Of a stretch of 64,000 nt of DNA, positions 1 to 8,570 are shown piece by piece. The notes below the pieces were generated by a model that saw only the letters and a program-made list of their open reading frames with translations, was not told the DNA's origin and did no database searches. Made by a program: the position numbers and the translations under genes. Each line of letters begins with the position of its first letter. Positions within the stretch are counted from its first letter, which is position 1. Location: contig JACVCB010000009.1 of the NCBI GenBank assembly GCA_016742255.1, positions 1 through 64,000 on the forward strand. The letters run 5' to 3'. The stretch is from Leptospira sp. (lineage in GTDB: Bacteria; Spirochaetota; Leptospiria; Leptospirales; Leptospiraceae).

Positions 1-1
1 C

Positions 2-1753
2 ACACATTCCATCTTAAAAGAACTCATAGAAAATTCCATCGATGCAGGTGCTTCCAAAATTGAAATCGCAACGGAAAGTGCTGGCCTTGGCCGTATCCTT
101 GTTTCCGACGATGGACATGGGATCACAAAAGAGGATTTACCTCTTGCCATCAAACGGTATGCCACAAGTAAAATCCAAAACTTCCATGACTTAGAACACC
201 TCTTTACCTTTGGGTTTCGGGGGGAGGCACTTGCTTCCATTGCTTCCGTGGCAAGGCTTGTGATTGAATCGGGAACGGAAGGAAACCGCACTGCAAACCG
301 TGTGGTGGTTGAGGAGGGGAAAATTGTTTCCGAAGAAGAGATCCCGTTTTTCCAAGGGACAAAAATTGAGATCAAAGATTTATTCTATAATACGCCCGTT
401 AGGCGGAAATTTTTAAAAACCGAATCAGGGGAAGAGAAAAAAAATAGAACGAGAGTCCAGACCATGGCACTCGGAGAACCGAACATCAGCTTTCGGTACG
501 TACAAAATGGAAAGGAAGTATTTTTTGTCCAAAAAGAAGAACCACTGGAGCGCGTGCTTTCCATTTATGGTGAAAACCTCCGTGACCATCTTTTACCTGT
601 CAATACAAGTCGGAATGGGATGACCTTACGCGGATTTATCTCCCATCCAGATTTTTATAAATCTTCAAGGACGGGTCAGTTCATTTTTGTGAACAACCGT
701 TCGGTGGAACTCAAATTTTCAGCACAAATTCTCAAACGTTGTTATGGAGAGTTATTACCTAGTGGTGCGTTTCCCTATGCATTTTTGTTTTTTGACCTCC
801 CTCGCGAGTTTGTGGATGTGAATGTCCACCCCCAAAAAAAAGAAGTTCGGTTTTTATCAGAAGAAACCATCACAGGGATCCTTTACCAAGGCATCACGGA
901 AGTTTTACGCACATCCACTCCTGTGGAATTTTTAGAAATGCGCCGAAGGTTATCGATGCCCATTCCATATGATAACAATAGGAATGAATCTTCGTTTGGT
1001 GAAGGAGGATTGGGTTTTGGAATTGGCAGTGGGTCCTCATCCCACTTTGGGAATCAAACCGAAGGAAGTCCACTCCTTGGACCGAGTTCCATCGAAGGAA
1101 GGTCTGGATTTTCCCTAGAAGGAATTGGGGCTGGTACAAACTTACATTTATTAGGTGAAAATTTATCCAAACACCATTTGTTTGTTCCCAAAAAACACTT
1201 CGGTGTGATTTTTGAAACCTTTATCCTAGCCGAAGCGGAAGATGGTCTCTACATCATTGACCAACATACGGCCCACGAACGGATCCGTTATGAGGAAGTA
1301 TTACGGGATCTCAAATCCAAAGCCTATAAATCCCAAAGCCTACTCACTCCCATCCGTCTCGAGCTCACAAAAGAAGAAGCCGAAGAGATGATCGCAGAAA
1401 AACAAAGGTTTAGTGAACTTGGGATCACCCTCGAACCTTTTTCGGGAGGTACAATCCTCATCCGTGAGGTCCCTTCTTATATTGATCCCGGGAAAGAAAC
1501 GGAAACTATCCTCGACCTTTGGGAGCGGTTCAAGTCCAAAGACCCAGAAGAAAGAGAGTTGTATGACGAAATGGCAAAATGTGTCGCGTGTCGCTCTGCC
1601 ATCAAAAAAGGGGACCAAGTCTCAGACCCCATCATTGGGGAACTCTTACAAAGGCTTTCGTACTGCGAAAATCCTTCCCTATGCCCTCACGGTCGGCCAA
1701 CACTCATCAAACTGACACGAAAAGACCTAGAGACCATGTTCCATAGGATCTAA
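2..1753 (+). CDS. mutL: DNA mismatch repair protein MutL (5' end cut off by window edge)
   Basis: The frame is open from the first bases, so the true start lies before the window; by family comparison roughly 30-40 N-terminal residues are missing. All three GHKL ATPase motifs are visible: [11 protein letters not shown] (visible residues 7-17), DDGHGI (36-41) and [10 protein letters not shown] (71-80). A Gly/Ser-rich linker follows, then the dimerisation and endonuclease domain with [12 protein letters not shown] near 1259, an [10 protein letters not shown] motif and CPHGRPT near 1682. These are the metal-site motifs of MutL proteins with latent nicking activity, although the usual DQHA reads DQHT here. 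MutL couples MutS mismatch recognition to strand incision. The next gene follows after about 90 bases with no obvious terminator. Confidence 0.96.
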   Translation, partial: THSILKELIENSIDAGASKIEIATESAGLGRILVSDDGHGITKEDLPLAIKRYATSKIQNFHDLEHLFTFGFRGEALASIASVARLVIESGTEGNRTANRVVVEEGKIVSEEEIPFFQGTKIEIKDLFYNTPVRRKFLKTESGEEKKNRTRVQTMALGEPNISFRYVQNGKEVFFVQKEEPLERVLSIYGENLRDHLLPVNTSRNGMTLRGFISHPDFYKSSRTGQFIFVNNRSVELKFSAQILKRCYGELLPSGAFPYAFLFFDLPREFVDVNVHPQKKEVRFLSEETITGILYQGITEVLRTSTPVEFLEMRRRLSMPIPYDNNRNESSFGEGGLGFGIGSGSSSHFGNQTEGSPLLGPSSIEGRSGFSLEGIGAGTNLHLLGENLSKHHLFVPKKHFGVIFETFILAEAEDGLYIIDQHTAHERIRYEEVLRDLKSKAYKSQSLLTPIRLELTKEEAEEMIAEKQRFSELGITLEPFSGGTILIREVPSYIDPGKETETILDLWERFKSKDPEERELYDEMAKCVACRSAIKKGDQVSDPIIGELLQRLSYCENPSLCPHGRPTLIKLTRKDLETMFHRI

Positions 1754-1840
1754 ACTGCCAAACGAATCCGAAAAACATTGATTGATTTATCGCTTTCGAA
1801 ATTCTAGGTTCTGATGCCAAGACCCTTAGAAGGCAAAAAC

Positions 1841-2419
1841 ATGACCCTGCGTGAGAAGGAAAAAATCCTGCTCCAAAAAATCAAAGCAGGGGATCCGACT
1901 GCCTATATGACACTTGTCTCTCCTTTCCGAGAGAGACTCTTCCGAAAAGCAGTTTCCATGGTCAAAGACGGCGATGACGCCGAAGACATTGTCCAAGACG
2001 CTCTCATTTCTGGTTACAAATCCATCCAAAACTTCCGTGCCGAGGCAGGCGTTTACACTTGGCTCTACCGCATTGTGGTCAATAAGTCCAAAGACTTACT
2101 TGCCAAAAAGAAACGCGGGCGTGAAAAACCCATGGATGACTCAGGGGATAACCAATTTGTGGATTCCCGTGTCGGATATGAAAAAAAATTGGAACTTTCT
2201 GAAGAATCGAGTTATCTAATGAGTAAGATTGCACTCTTAGAAGATTCCTACAAACAAGTCCTCGAACTCCGTTATTTTGAAAACCTTTCTTATAACGAAA
2301 TTGCCGAGATTATGGAATGTAATGTAGGAACGGTTAAGAGTCGTCTCTTTAAGGCGAAGGAGTTTTTAAAGCACTTCATCCAGAAAGACGAAAAAGGAGA
2401 AGGTTTCTTTGAAAAATAG
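1841..2419 (+). CDS. ECF-type RNA polymerase sigma factor
   Basis: A 192-residue sigma-70 family protein of extracytoplasmic-function type. Region 2 is clear (DAEDIVQDALISGYKSI, then FRAEAGVYTWLYRIVVNKSKD), and region 4 is a helix-turn-helix (LSYNEIAEIMECNVGTVKSRL). Regions 1 and 3 are absent, as usual for ECF factors. The ATG at 1841 is preferred because AGAAGG lies seven bases upstream; an in-frame ATG at 1814 would add nine residues. The next gene starts inside the 3' end of this one and has one membrane segment, the classic sigma/anti-sigma arrangement. The regulon cannot be told from the sequence. Confidence 0.9.
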   Translation: MTLREKEKILLQKIKAGDPTAYMTLVSPFRERLFRKAVSMVKDGDDAEDIVQDALISGYKSIQNFRAEAGVYTWLYRIVVNKSKDLLAKKKRGREKPMDDSGDNQFVDSRVGYEKKLELSEESSYLMSKIALLEDSYKQVLELRYFENLSYNEIAEIMECNVGTVKSRLFKAKEFLKHFIQKDEKGEGFFEK

Positions 2420-2978
2420 GTTTATGAATTTAAAAGATTGGTTTCGTGCTCAATACCCAGGTCTTTTCCCAGAAGACACGGATTCAGTGGTTTTAGAGAA
2501 TAAAATTTGTTCTCTGTTCCAACACATCAAGGAAAAGGAAGATACCATCCTGCCTCGAATGTCAAATGACTTTGATGTCCGATTGCTAAACCTTTTAGAA
2601 TCAGTTTCCATTGATCGTCCCACAGAAAAAACCTCCTTCTCCTTCCGGGATCTCATTGAAAACCGCACAGTTCAGTATTCTTTTTCTGCAGTGATGGCTG
2701 TGAGTTTGGTATTTGTTCTCTTGAACCGTTCCCAATCGGAAACTACCTTCACAAAAAATGATTCTGCTGGAGTTGTGATTGAACAAAACAATTACCAATA
2801 TGAACCTACAAGCATTGATTTAAGTGAACCTTACCAAAAACGAGTGTTACTCGATCATTTACGTTCGGCACCAGGTTCCGTCTATGGACTTCGCGAACTC
2901 GAACTTTACTACGAAAAAACAGGTAGGGATGCTGCAGCTGAAGAGCTCCATCTCCTCATTGAATCCGTTGAAAAATAA
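2409..2978 (+). CDS. Putative membrane anti-sigma factor, coupled to the upstream ECF sigma gene
   Basis: A 189-residue protein starting at a TTG that overlaps the sigma stop codon. A strong GGAGAAGG Shine-Dalgarno sits just upstream, and an ATG at 2424 is the alternative start. Residues 1-85 are hydrophilic and probably cytoplasmic. Residues 90-106 form one membrane segment (SFSAVMAVSLVFVLLN), and about 80 residues follow outside the membrane. The first 60 residues are where a sigma-binding helix bundle would be, but no zinc-binding HxxxCxxC motif is present. The anti-sigma role is inferred from position and topology, not from a recognised domain. Confidence 0.65.
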   Translation: MKNRFMNLKDWFRAQYPGLFPEDTDSVVLENKICSLFQHIKEKEDTILPRMSNDFDVRLLNLLESVSIDRPTEKTSFSFRDLIENRTVQYSFSAVMAVSLVFVLLNRSQSETTFTKNDSAGVVIEQNNYQYEPTSIDLSEPYQKRVLLDHLRSAPGSVYGLRELELYYEKTGRDAAAEELHLLIESVEK

Positions 2979-2992
2979 TTTAGAAACTAAAA

Positions 2993-3865
2993 TTAAACTA
3001 AGTTTTTAGCAAACAAAACGGCATCCCGTGAACGGATGTCGTCAGCAGTTTTGAGGATGGCAAGGGCAAATTGTTCAATCCTTGCTTCCAATCGAAAACT
3101 CCCCCCACTCCTTTCTTTACTCTCTGTTAGGCGTTTTAATTCACTAAACCAAATCTGAATGGTACCTTCATCTTTTTTGCCACCGGTGACAAAGAGTCCT
3201 TCTCTCCATGCAAGTACAGGCACGAGTTCTTTCATATCTTCTTCTTTTTGGCTAAAGGAATTTGCTTTTTCGATGAGTTGGAGTAAAGGTGGCCAGCGTA
3301 CAATGGTATAGGGAAAGAGTTGTGGGTCATTTAAAAAGGCAATGCGGTAATTATCGATACCTTCTTTTTCTTTTCCAGTCATCACCTGGGATTCTGCTAG
3401 ATAATACAAAAGGACAGGTGATTGTTTATTCCCACCATATAAAAGTACTTCAATGGCCATCGAATAGTCTTGGATTTTGATGAGACTTCGGGCGAGGTCA
3501 CCTAGCAACTCTTTGTCGAGAGCATTTGATCCTTCCCATTGGTAAGCAAGTTTGAGATGGTCTCTTGCTTCTTTTAAGATACAATCTTGTGTGACAATAA
3601 AACTGTCTGTGTTTTGAAACCCACGTTTTCGCACTTCCGTTTCAAAATCAGAAAAAAGTTGGAGGAGTAATTTTCCCCGTTCCTTTCCTTCCCTTGTTTT
3701 TAAAATGAGATCGAGTCTGTGGTCCCAAAAACTTGCGATATAAAATCCACTGATGGTGGCAATGTCCTCGGGATCACGATCCAGAAGTACAGAAAAGATA
3801 GATTTAGCAGTTTGAAACTCACCATTTCCAAGATAGGTAAGTGCTTCTTCCGACTTCTGGATCAT
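2993..3865 (-). CDS. Hypothetical TPR-like protein
   Basis: A 290-residue soluble protein with no signal peptide. The N-terminal 40 residues (EEALTYLGNGEFQTAKSIFS and the following LDRDPEDIATISGFYIASF) read as a tetratricopeptide helix pair, and several later amphipathic helices (AIEVLLYGG, LLYYLAESQVMTGKEKEGID) suggest a helical repeat scaffold. No catalytic motif is visible. It lies on the minus strand just downstream of hpf (6-base gap), so the two are probably co-transcribed, and it converges on the sigma/anti-sigma pair with a 14-base gap. A partner protein cannot be guessed. Confidence 0.75.
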   Translation of the reverse strand: MIQKSEEALTYLGNGEFQTAKSIFSVLLDRDPEDIATISGFYIASFWDHRLDLILKTREGKERGKLLLQLFSDFETEVRKRGFQNTDSFIVTQDCILKEARDHLKLAYQWEGSNALDKELLGDLARSLIKIQDYSMAIEVLLYGGNKQSPVLLYYLAESQVMTGKEKEGIDNYRIAFLNDPQLFPYTIVRWPPLLQLIEKANSFSQKEEDMKELVPVLAWREGLFVTGGKKDEGTIQIWFSELKRLTESKERSGGSFRLEARIEQFALAILKTADDIRSRDAVLFAKNLV

Positions 3866-3871
3866 TAGAGA

Positions 3872-4159
3872 TTAGTGTTGGCTTTTTTTGTCGTGGTGTT
3901 TGCTTGTTTGGGAGATGATTTTGTCTTCTAAACCATCGATACACACGTAAATGTCTTTGTCTTGGTTGTGTGCGTTAAAATTATTTCCATCAGCGTGTAA
4001 CTTGAGGTTAGCGTTGATTTCTCCATGGATGGCTTCAAAGGAAACTTCACAAGATACAACTTTTTGTACGAATTTTGTCACTCGTTCTAGTTTTTCATCT
4101 GCGTATTTTTCAGCAGCTTCGGATCGGTCTAAATGTTTCCAAGTATAATTGATTTTCAT
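3872..4159 (-). CDS. hpf: Ribosome hibernation-promoting factor, short form (HPF/RaiA family)
   Basis: The protein starts MKINYTWKHLDRSEAAEKY and is 95 residues long, the size of a short HPF; the frame stays open upstream but that part is not HPF-like. The core shows the ribosome-binding features of the family: a basic helix (EKLERVTKFVQKV), the strand ANLKLHADG, and a second helix with DKDIYVCIDGLEDKIISQ. It lacks the C-terminal dimerisation domain of long HPF, so it would need a partner to form 100S ribosomes or would act like YfiA. The C-terminus is short and His/Lys-rich (SKHHDKKSQH). It is divergent from the DUF4912 gene, with about 100 bases between the starts. Confidence 0.88.
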   Translation of the reverse strand: MKINYTWKHLDRSEAAEKYADEKLERVTKFVQKVVSCEVSFEAIHGEINANLKLHADGNNFNAHNQDKDIYVCIDGLEDKIISQTSKHHDKKSQH

Positions 4160-4263
4160 AGTTTGTCCCAATTTGGTATGGAATGATTGTATTTTGGAAA
4201 AAAAGCTAACGTCAAATAAAAAAGAATTGAAGGTGGGTGTTTCGAGGCATACTCCTTGTATGC

Positions 4264-5016
4264 ATGGCAGAGGAAGAAAAGAAAGAGAATGCCGCCAAAA
4301 AAAAAGTGGCCAAAAAAAAATCAGCATCTCCTGCAAAACCTAAGGCAAAAGATGAATCCAAGGTACTTTCTCAAAAAGAACTCGTAAAACCACCGAGTGA
4401 AACTCGATCTTTGCCACCAAACAAACTTCCTAAAATTTACAATGATTCCAAATATACAAAACATCCCAGTTACCCAACTGAAGATTTAATTAAGGTACTA
4501 GTTCGGTCGCCGAAAGAAGCGTTTGTCTTTTGGAAATTTTCAGAAAACACCTTGGAACGAATGACCAAAGAATTGGAAGTGCAAACTACCGATGTTCTAA
4601 AGTTTCGTTTGAAAGTAGAATACCAAAACGTTTTTGGGAGTGACCGTGTGGAATGGTACGACCTTCCTCCCTTTACAGAATCGTATTATCTCAAGTTTAT
4701 GTTTCCTGTGAAAATGATCCAATGCACCATTTTTGTTTCTTATTTAGAAAAGGAAATTCCGTCCTTACATTCTACTGGGAAAGACTTACCACTGGGTACT
4801 GAGTCTTTTCGGTTGGACAAAGAATGGATCCACCCTGAATGGATTAGCGCAGGACTTGTCACCCAAAGCCCGAGTGGTGAATTTTACTTTCGAGAAACAA
4901 ACGCAAGTGGATATTATGTAAACCCAAGAAACAAGCAGGCTAACCAAGATTCTTTGCCAAATGAAAATTTTCCTTTTGCCAATGGGTCGGGTTCTGGAAA
5001 GGGAATTCTTGGATGA
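4264..5016 (+). CDS. DUF4912 domain protein
   Basis: The chosen start is ATG at 4264, giving MAEEEKKENAAKKK; a GTG at 4237 would add nine hydrophobic residues that do not fit. The first 45 residues are a low-complexity Lys/Ala/Glu/Pro tail. From about residue 70 on there is a compact beta-rich domain (LIKVLVRSPKEAFVFWKFS, VEWYDLPPF) matching DUF4912, which often appears near glycogen and alpha-glucan genes and resembles a carbohydrate- or partner-binding fold. The stop codon overlaps the start of the GH57 branching enzyme by four bases (ATGA), so the two are translationally coupled and probably work on the same polymer. The biochemical role is unknown. Confidence 0.8.
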   Translation: MAEEEKKENAAKKKVAKKKSASPAKPKAKDESKVLSQKELVKPPSETRSLPPNKLPKIYNDSKYTKHPSYPTEDLIKVLVRSPKEAFVFWKFSENTLERMTKELEVQTTDVLKFRLKVEYQNVFGSDRVEWYDLPPFTESYYLKFMFPVKMIQCTIFVSYLEKEIPSLHSTGKDLPLGTESFRLDKEWIHPEWISAGLVTQSPSGEFYFRETNASGYYVNPRNKQANQDSLPNENFPFANGSGSGKGILG

Positions 5017-6599
5017 ACCATTCGATCAAGGGGCATTTGGTTTTTGTATTGCATGCCCACCTACCATTCGTTAGACACCCTGGTTATGACACACCGTTTA
5101 TTGAAGAAAATTGGTTAAACGAAGCCATCCTCGAAACCTATATCCCTCTGATTCGTGTGTTTCGAAATTTAAAAAAAGAATCAGTTCGGATTCGGATTAC
5201 CATGTCGTTTACACCGACACTCTCACAAATGTTAGTGGACCCGTATTTACAAAATCAATTCCGTAAGTACATCAAAAACCTAATCTCACTTGCAGGTCAC
5301 GAAACCAAACGAACAAAAACAGATCCCCATTTACACTATTTGGCAACAAGGTATCTGGAACATTTTTTAGATACGGAATCAATCTTCGAGGAAGCTAATG
5401 GAGATTTGACGAAATTGTTTTTGCCATTTATCGAATCGGGTGAACTCGAAGCGATGACAAGCCCTGCCACTCATGCGTTTTTACCATTTTATGATTCTGA
5501 AAAGTCGGTCTTTCGTTCCCAATTGAAAAATGGACGCAGGACTTTTCGTAGGATTTGGGGTAGGGACCCAAAAGGGATTTGGCTATCGGAATGTGGTTAT
5601 ACGGAATCATTAGAAGAGGAACTCGACAGAGAGGGCTTTCGTTATTTTTTTGTGGACACACATGGCATTACGCATGCAAGCCCAAGACCCAAGTTTGGAG
5701 TCTATGCACCCGTGGAAGTGGGGTATGGTGTGTTTGCATTTGGCCGAGACCCCGAGAGTAGCAAACAGGTATGGAGTTCGATCGATGGATACCCTGGGGA
5801 CTTCCGTTACAGAGAATACTACCGTGACATCGGTCATGACCTTCCTTGGGAAGATATCTCTCCTTACCTTCATTCGAATGGGATCCGCATCAATACGAGT
5901 ATCAAATACTACCGCATCACAGGAAAAACAGGGGACAAAGCATACTACCACCCTGATTGGGCAATGGAAGCTTGTGGAAACCACGCTGAAGATTTTTTAC
6001 GCAATCGAATCAAACAAGCAGAACATTTGTTTGCAACAAACAAACAACCGTCAGTGGTAGTTTCTCCGTATGACGCCGAGTTATATGGTCACTGGTGGTA
6101 TGAAGGCCCACAGTTCATCGAATTTTTATTTAAAAAAATCCACTTCAACCAAAACACCATCCAACTTTCCCACCCACTGGAAGCGGCACGTGCGTTACCA
6201 AAGGTACAATCTGTGGAAATGAAGATGTCGAGTTGGGGGGAAAATGGGTATGGTGATGTTTGGTTAAATGAAACCAATGATTGGATTTATCCCCTCATCC
6301 ATGACCTTAGCATTCGGATGCACAAACGAGTTCATGAATTTGGATCAGGAACAGAAACACAAATCCGTATCCTAAAACAAATGGGAAGGGAACTCCTCCT
6401 ATTACAAAGTAGTGACTGGGCCTTTATTATGAAAACGGGAACCATGGTGGAGTATGCGGTCCGTCGTACCAATGTGCACACCAATTTGTTTCTCACTCTC
6501 GAGGCCATGCTCACAGGTCCCATTGACCTGACCGTTCTCGAGGCTGCCGAAGCCGAAAATAATGCCTTCCCGGACATCAGACCGGAAGATTTTCGCTAG
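5013..6599 (+). CDS. GH57 family 1,4-alpha-glucan branching enzyme
   Basis: A 528-residue protein of the GH57/DUF1957 branching enzyme type. The N-terminus has the family signature GHLVFVLHAHLPFVRHP. The likely catalytic nucleophile is Glu193 in GIWLSECGYT, and the acid/base is Asp354 in PYDAELYGHWWYEG, matching the family in spacing and context. The C-terminal half is helical, as in other GH57 branching enzymes. The enzyme would make alpha-1,6 branches in glycogen-like polymer in the cytoplasm; no signal peptide is present. It overlaps the DUF4912 gene by four bases. Another GH57 specificity (amylase or 4-alpha-glucanotransferase) is less likely because of the SECGYT and YDAELYGHWW context. 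Confidence 0.9.
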   Translation: MNHSIKGHLVFVLHAHLPFVRHPGYDTPFIEENWLNEAILETYIPLIRVFRNLKKESVRIRITMSFTPTLSQMLVDPYLQNQFRKYIKNLISLAGHETKRTKTDPHLHYLATRYLEHFLDTESIFEEANGDLTKLFLPFIESGELEAMTSPATHAFLPFYDSEKSVFRSQLKNGRRTFRRIWGRDPKGIWLSECGYTESLEEELDREGFRYFFVDTHGITHASPRPKFGVYAPVEVGYGVFAFGRDPESSKQVWSSIDGYPGDFRYREYYRDIGHDLPWEDISPYLHSNGIRINTSIKYYRITGKTGDKAYYHPDWAMEACGNHAEDFLRNRIKQAEHLFATNKQPSVVVSPYDAELYGHWWYEGPQFIEFLFKKIHFNQNTIQLSHPLEAARALPKVQSVEMKMSSWGENGYGDVWLNETNDWIYPLIHDLSIRMHKRVHEFGSGTETQIRILKQMGRELLLLQSSDWAFIMKTGTMVEYAVRRTNVHTNLFLTLEAMLTGPIDLTVLEAAEAENNAFPDIRPEDFR

Positions 6600-6666
6600 A
6601 ATCATTCTAAAAGAAATTGCCTAGAGAAACTAGGTTTTGGAAACTGGAAGAGATCGGAGGGTATGT

Positions 6667-6873
6667 ATGACGAATTTTTACCGTTTTCCCTTAGTTCTCA
6701 TCGCATTGTTTGTATTGGCAAATGTTGTGTTCTGCCAATGGAACCACCGCGAAACCCAGGAAGGAGTTTTCCGTATGGATGATTCGGTCATTCGGTATGT
6801 GGAAACTCTGGAACGAGCTGATAAAGCCGAGGTGACCCGAAAACCTTCTGGATTTGGCCAAGGCATTTTATAA
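6667..6873 (+). CDS. Small membrane-anchored or secreted protein
   Basis: A 68-residue protein starting at ATG 6667, with a very good Shine-Dalgarno (GGAGGG, five bases upstream). Residues 6-22 are hydrophobic (RFPLVLIALFVLANVVF), followed by a short polar tail (QWNHRETQEGVFRMDD). This could be a signal peptide or a single anchor. I do not recognise a family. A rho-independent terminator follows about 20 bases after the stop, supporting a real transcript end here. Confidence 0.65.
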   Translation: MTNFYRFPLVLIALFVLANVVFCQWNHRETQEGVFRMDDSVIRYVETLERADKAEVTRKPSGFGQGIL

Positions 6874-6894
6874 AACAAAATCGATCATAGATTC

Positions 6895-6928
6895 ACCCGC
6901 AAAATAAAAACTGTTTTTGCGGGTTTTG
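6895..6928 (+). terminator. Rho-independent terminator
   Basis: The arm ACCCGCAAAA (6895-6904) pairs with TTTTGCGGGT (6915-6924) around a ten-base loop, followed by TTTGG and a T-rich stretch. It ends the transcript of the small ORF and probably the GH57 operon. It also lies between convergent genes and may slow transcription from the SET gene side. Confidence 0.7.
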
Positions 6929-6955
6929 GTTCTTGTGTCCAAGTGAAAAACCGAA

Positions 6956-7411
6956 TCACTTCGGTTTGAAATCTACATTATCCCAATAATCCTTTCCATA
7001 ATCAAAAAAGATTTCTTCGCCTTCTTTGATGGTTTTTAACACTTTGAACCTAGCCGTTTTCCAACGAACAGAGGTAATGAGTTCCGCGTTGGGTTTTGAC
7101 GAGTGGTTGATATAACGAGTGTAATTTGACTCGCGTCCTTCCCCGTAAATCCACCAATCCTTACAGATCCAAAGTAGGTATTTTGAATCTACATATTTAT
7201 TCGATTCCGCTTGTTCATCGGTAATGATTTTACCCATGTAATAACCAACGGTATCACCCTTATATAATGTTTGTTTGGTGAAAAGTCCCATACCAATATT
7301 GGGAACAGAAGACGGTTTTACGATAAAATCCTTTTCGGTGTATACAACTGGTTTTCTCTTTTTGGCCTTCTTAACAGATTTCTTTTTCTTCATTTTCATC
7401 CTATATGACAT
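6956..7411 (-). CDS. SET-domain protein (putative lysine methyltransferase)
   Basis: A 151-residue protein that is almost only a SET domain. The N-terminal strand holds [19 protein letters not shown], the cofactor/knot motif is [12 protein letters not shown], and the C-terminal motif is [13 protein letters not shown]. The NHS and FDYG pieces are the S-adenosylmethionine and active-site elements. In front is a very basic tail ([17 protein letters not shown]), suited to nucleic acid or ribosome contact. The start is uncertain: ATGs at codons 1, 5 and 7 are all possible, and an AGG lies closer to codon 7. The usual pre-SET cysteine clusters are missing. The substrate is unknown. Confidence 0.85.
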   Translation of the reverse strand: MSYRMKMKKKKSVKKAKKRKPVVYTEKDFIVKPSSVPNIGMGLFTKQTLYKGDTVGYYMGKIITDEQAESNKYVDSKYLLWICKDWWIYGEGRESNYTRYINHSSKPNAELITSVRWKTARFKVLKTIKEGEEIFFDYGKDYWDNVDFKPK

Positions 7412-7499
7412 AAGAGGAAAACAATTCTCGCTTGTAAAGTCATTGGTATTTAAGATTCACTATGTCCGACTCCGAACTTAAAAAGTAAGAGGGGGGCCT

Positions 7500-7652
7500 A
7501 TGAAACGGGAACCACAAAAACAAGCGGATGACAAAATCAATGTTGTGAATTTGGCCATTTACCGAGCCAAAAAGGCACTGGAACGAGATGGTTTTGAAGT
7601 CGTGGAAAATCCAGATGGCAAAATTACCCTCGTCATTCGTCTTGCGAAATAA
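7500..7652 (+). CDS. Small hypothetical protein (50 aa)
   Basis: A short frame with strong coding signs: a purine-rich Shine-Dalgarno (AAGAGGGGGG) just upstream of ATG 7500, a 50-codon frame ending at TAA 7652, and ordinary local codon use. The product begins [20 protein letters not shown], then has a basic helix ([14 protein letters not shown]) and ends in two short strands ([12 protein letters not shown]). It is soluble and has no recognised family. It lies 23 bases before ribH, so it probably leads the ribH-nusB operon. Confidence 0.6.
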   Translation: MKREPQKQADDKINVVNLAIYRAKKALERDGFEVVENPDGKITLVIRLAK

Positions 7653-7675
7653 CCCCTCTTTTGGAACTTGGATAC

Positions 7676-8143
7676 ATGACAGCTTTATTGGAAGGCACAC
7701 GAATTGGAAACGGACAAAAACATTGTGTCATCGTTTCAAAGTTCAATGAATTCATTACCGAGTCCCTCTTAAAAGGGGCAAAAGACGCTTACAGACAACA
7801 TGGAGTAGCGGACTCTGATGTGACCGTCATCTATGTTCCAGGAGCATTTGAGCTCCCGCAAACTGTCAAACGAGTCTTACAATCTAAAAAATACCAATTC
7901 TCTGCCATCGTTTGCCTCGGTGCTGTGATCCGTGGAGCTACTTCTCACTATGACTTAGTGTCTGGGGAAGCAGCAAAAGTAGGATCCGTAGCAGATGGAT
8001 CCGTTCCTGTGATCTTTGGTGTCATCACCACAGAATCCATCGAACAAGCAATTGAACGAGCAGGGACCAAAGCGGGAAACAAAGGATACGAAGCAGCAAC
8101 AACAGCCATTGAAATGGCAAATCTTTTCAAAGAGATCGGATGA
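7676..8143 (+). CDS. ribH: 6,7-dimethyl-8-ribityllumazine synthase
   Basis: The penultimate riboflavin enzyme, joining 5-amino-6-ribitylaminouracil with 3,4-dihydroxy-2-butanone 4-phosphate. It is 155 residues long, normal for the family. The substrate-binding pieces are present: SKFNEFIT near the N-terminus, [22 protein letters not shown] (with the conserved catalytic His in TSHYD) and [11 protein letters not shown] 7676 is preferred over a TTG at 7661 because the family starts close to this point. The stop overlaps the nusB start (ATGA), a pairing seen in many bacteria. Confidence 0.95.
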   Translation: MTALLEGTRIGNGQKHCVIVSKFNEFITESLLKGAKDAYRQHGVADSDVTVIYVPGAFELPQTVKRVLQSKKYQFSAIVCLGAVIRGATSHYDLVSGEAAKVGSVADGSVPVIFGVITTESIEQAIERAGTKAGNKGYEAATTAIEMANLFKEIG

Positions 8144-8562
8144 GTTCTAGACACCGTGGGCGTAGCCTTGCCCTCATGTGCCTCTACCAAATTGATTTAG
8201 TGGGAACAGACCCCGATCGTGCCATGAAATTTGATTGGTACGACAAAAAAATCACCCGAGAAGAAAAGGATTATGCTGTCTTTCTTGTGAAAGGAGTGGT
8301 CGAAAATCGAAAAGCGATCGATACTCTTATTAAGAAGTATTCGGAGAATTGGGAACTTTCGCGTATTTCCGTTGTCAATCGTTGTATTTTGCGTTTATCG
8401 ATCCTGAGTTTGCAAAAGGAACCTTTCCTTGCAGCACCCGTTGTCATCAACGAAGCGGTGGAACTCACAAAGGAATTTGAAACAGACGAATCTGCACAAT
8501 TCATCAACGGACTACTCGATGCCTTCTATAAGAAGGAGATCTTAACAAAAGAGTCCCACTAA
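8140..8562 (+). CDS. nusB: Transcription antitermination factor NusB
   Basis: A 140-residue all-helical protein beginning [17 protein letters not shown], the Arg-rich RNA-binding start typical of NusB. Later segments [19 protein letters not shown] and [14 protein letters not shown] match the family core. NusB binds boxA RNA with NusE (S10) during rRNA transcription. It overlaps the ribH stop by four bases and is followed after eight bases by a TPR gene, so the three are probably one transcription unit. Confidence 0.95.
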   Translation: MSSRHRGRSLALMCLYQIDLVGTDPDRAMKFDWYDKKITREEKDYAVFLVKGVVENRKAIDTLIKKYSENWELSRISVVNRCILRLSILSLQKEPFLAAPVVINEAVELTKEFETDESAQFINGLLDAFYKKEILTKESH

Positions 8563-8570
8563 CAAAAGAA

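Noticed and set aside
4160..4336. Upstream extension of hpf by 59 residues
   Set aside because: The extension is hydrophobic, unlike HPF, and runs through the start of the divergent DUF4912 gene.
7463..7489. Tiny eight-codon frame (MSDSELKK) before the 50-residue gene
   Set aside because: Too short to support; no sign of a leader-peptide attenuator such as repeated codons with a terminator.
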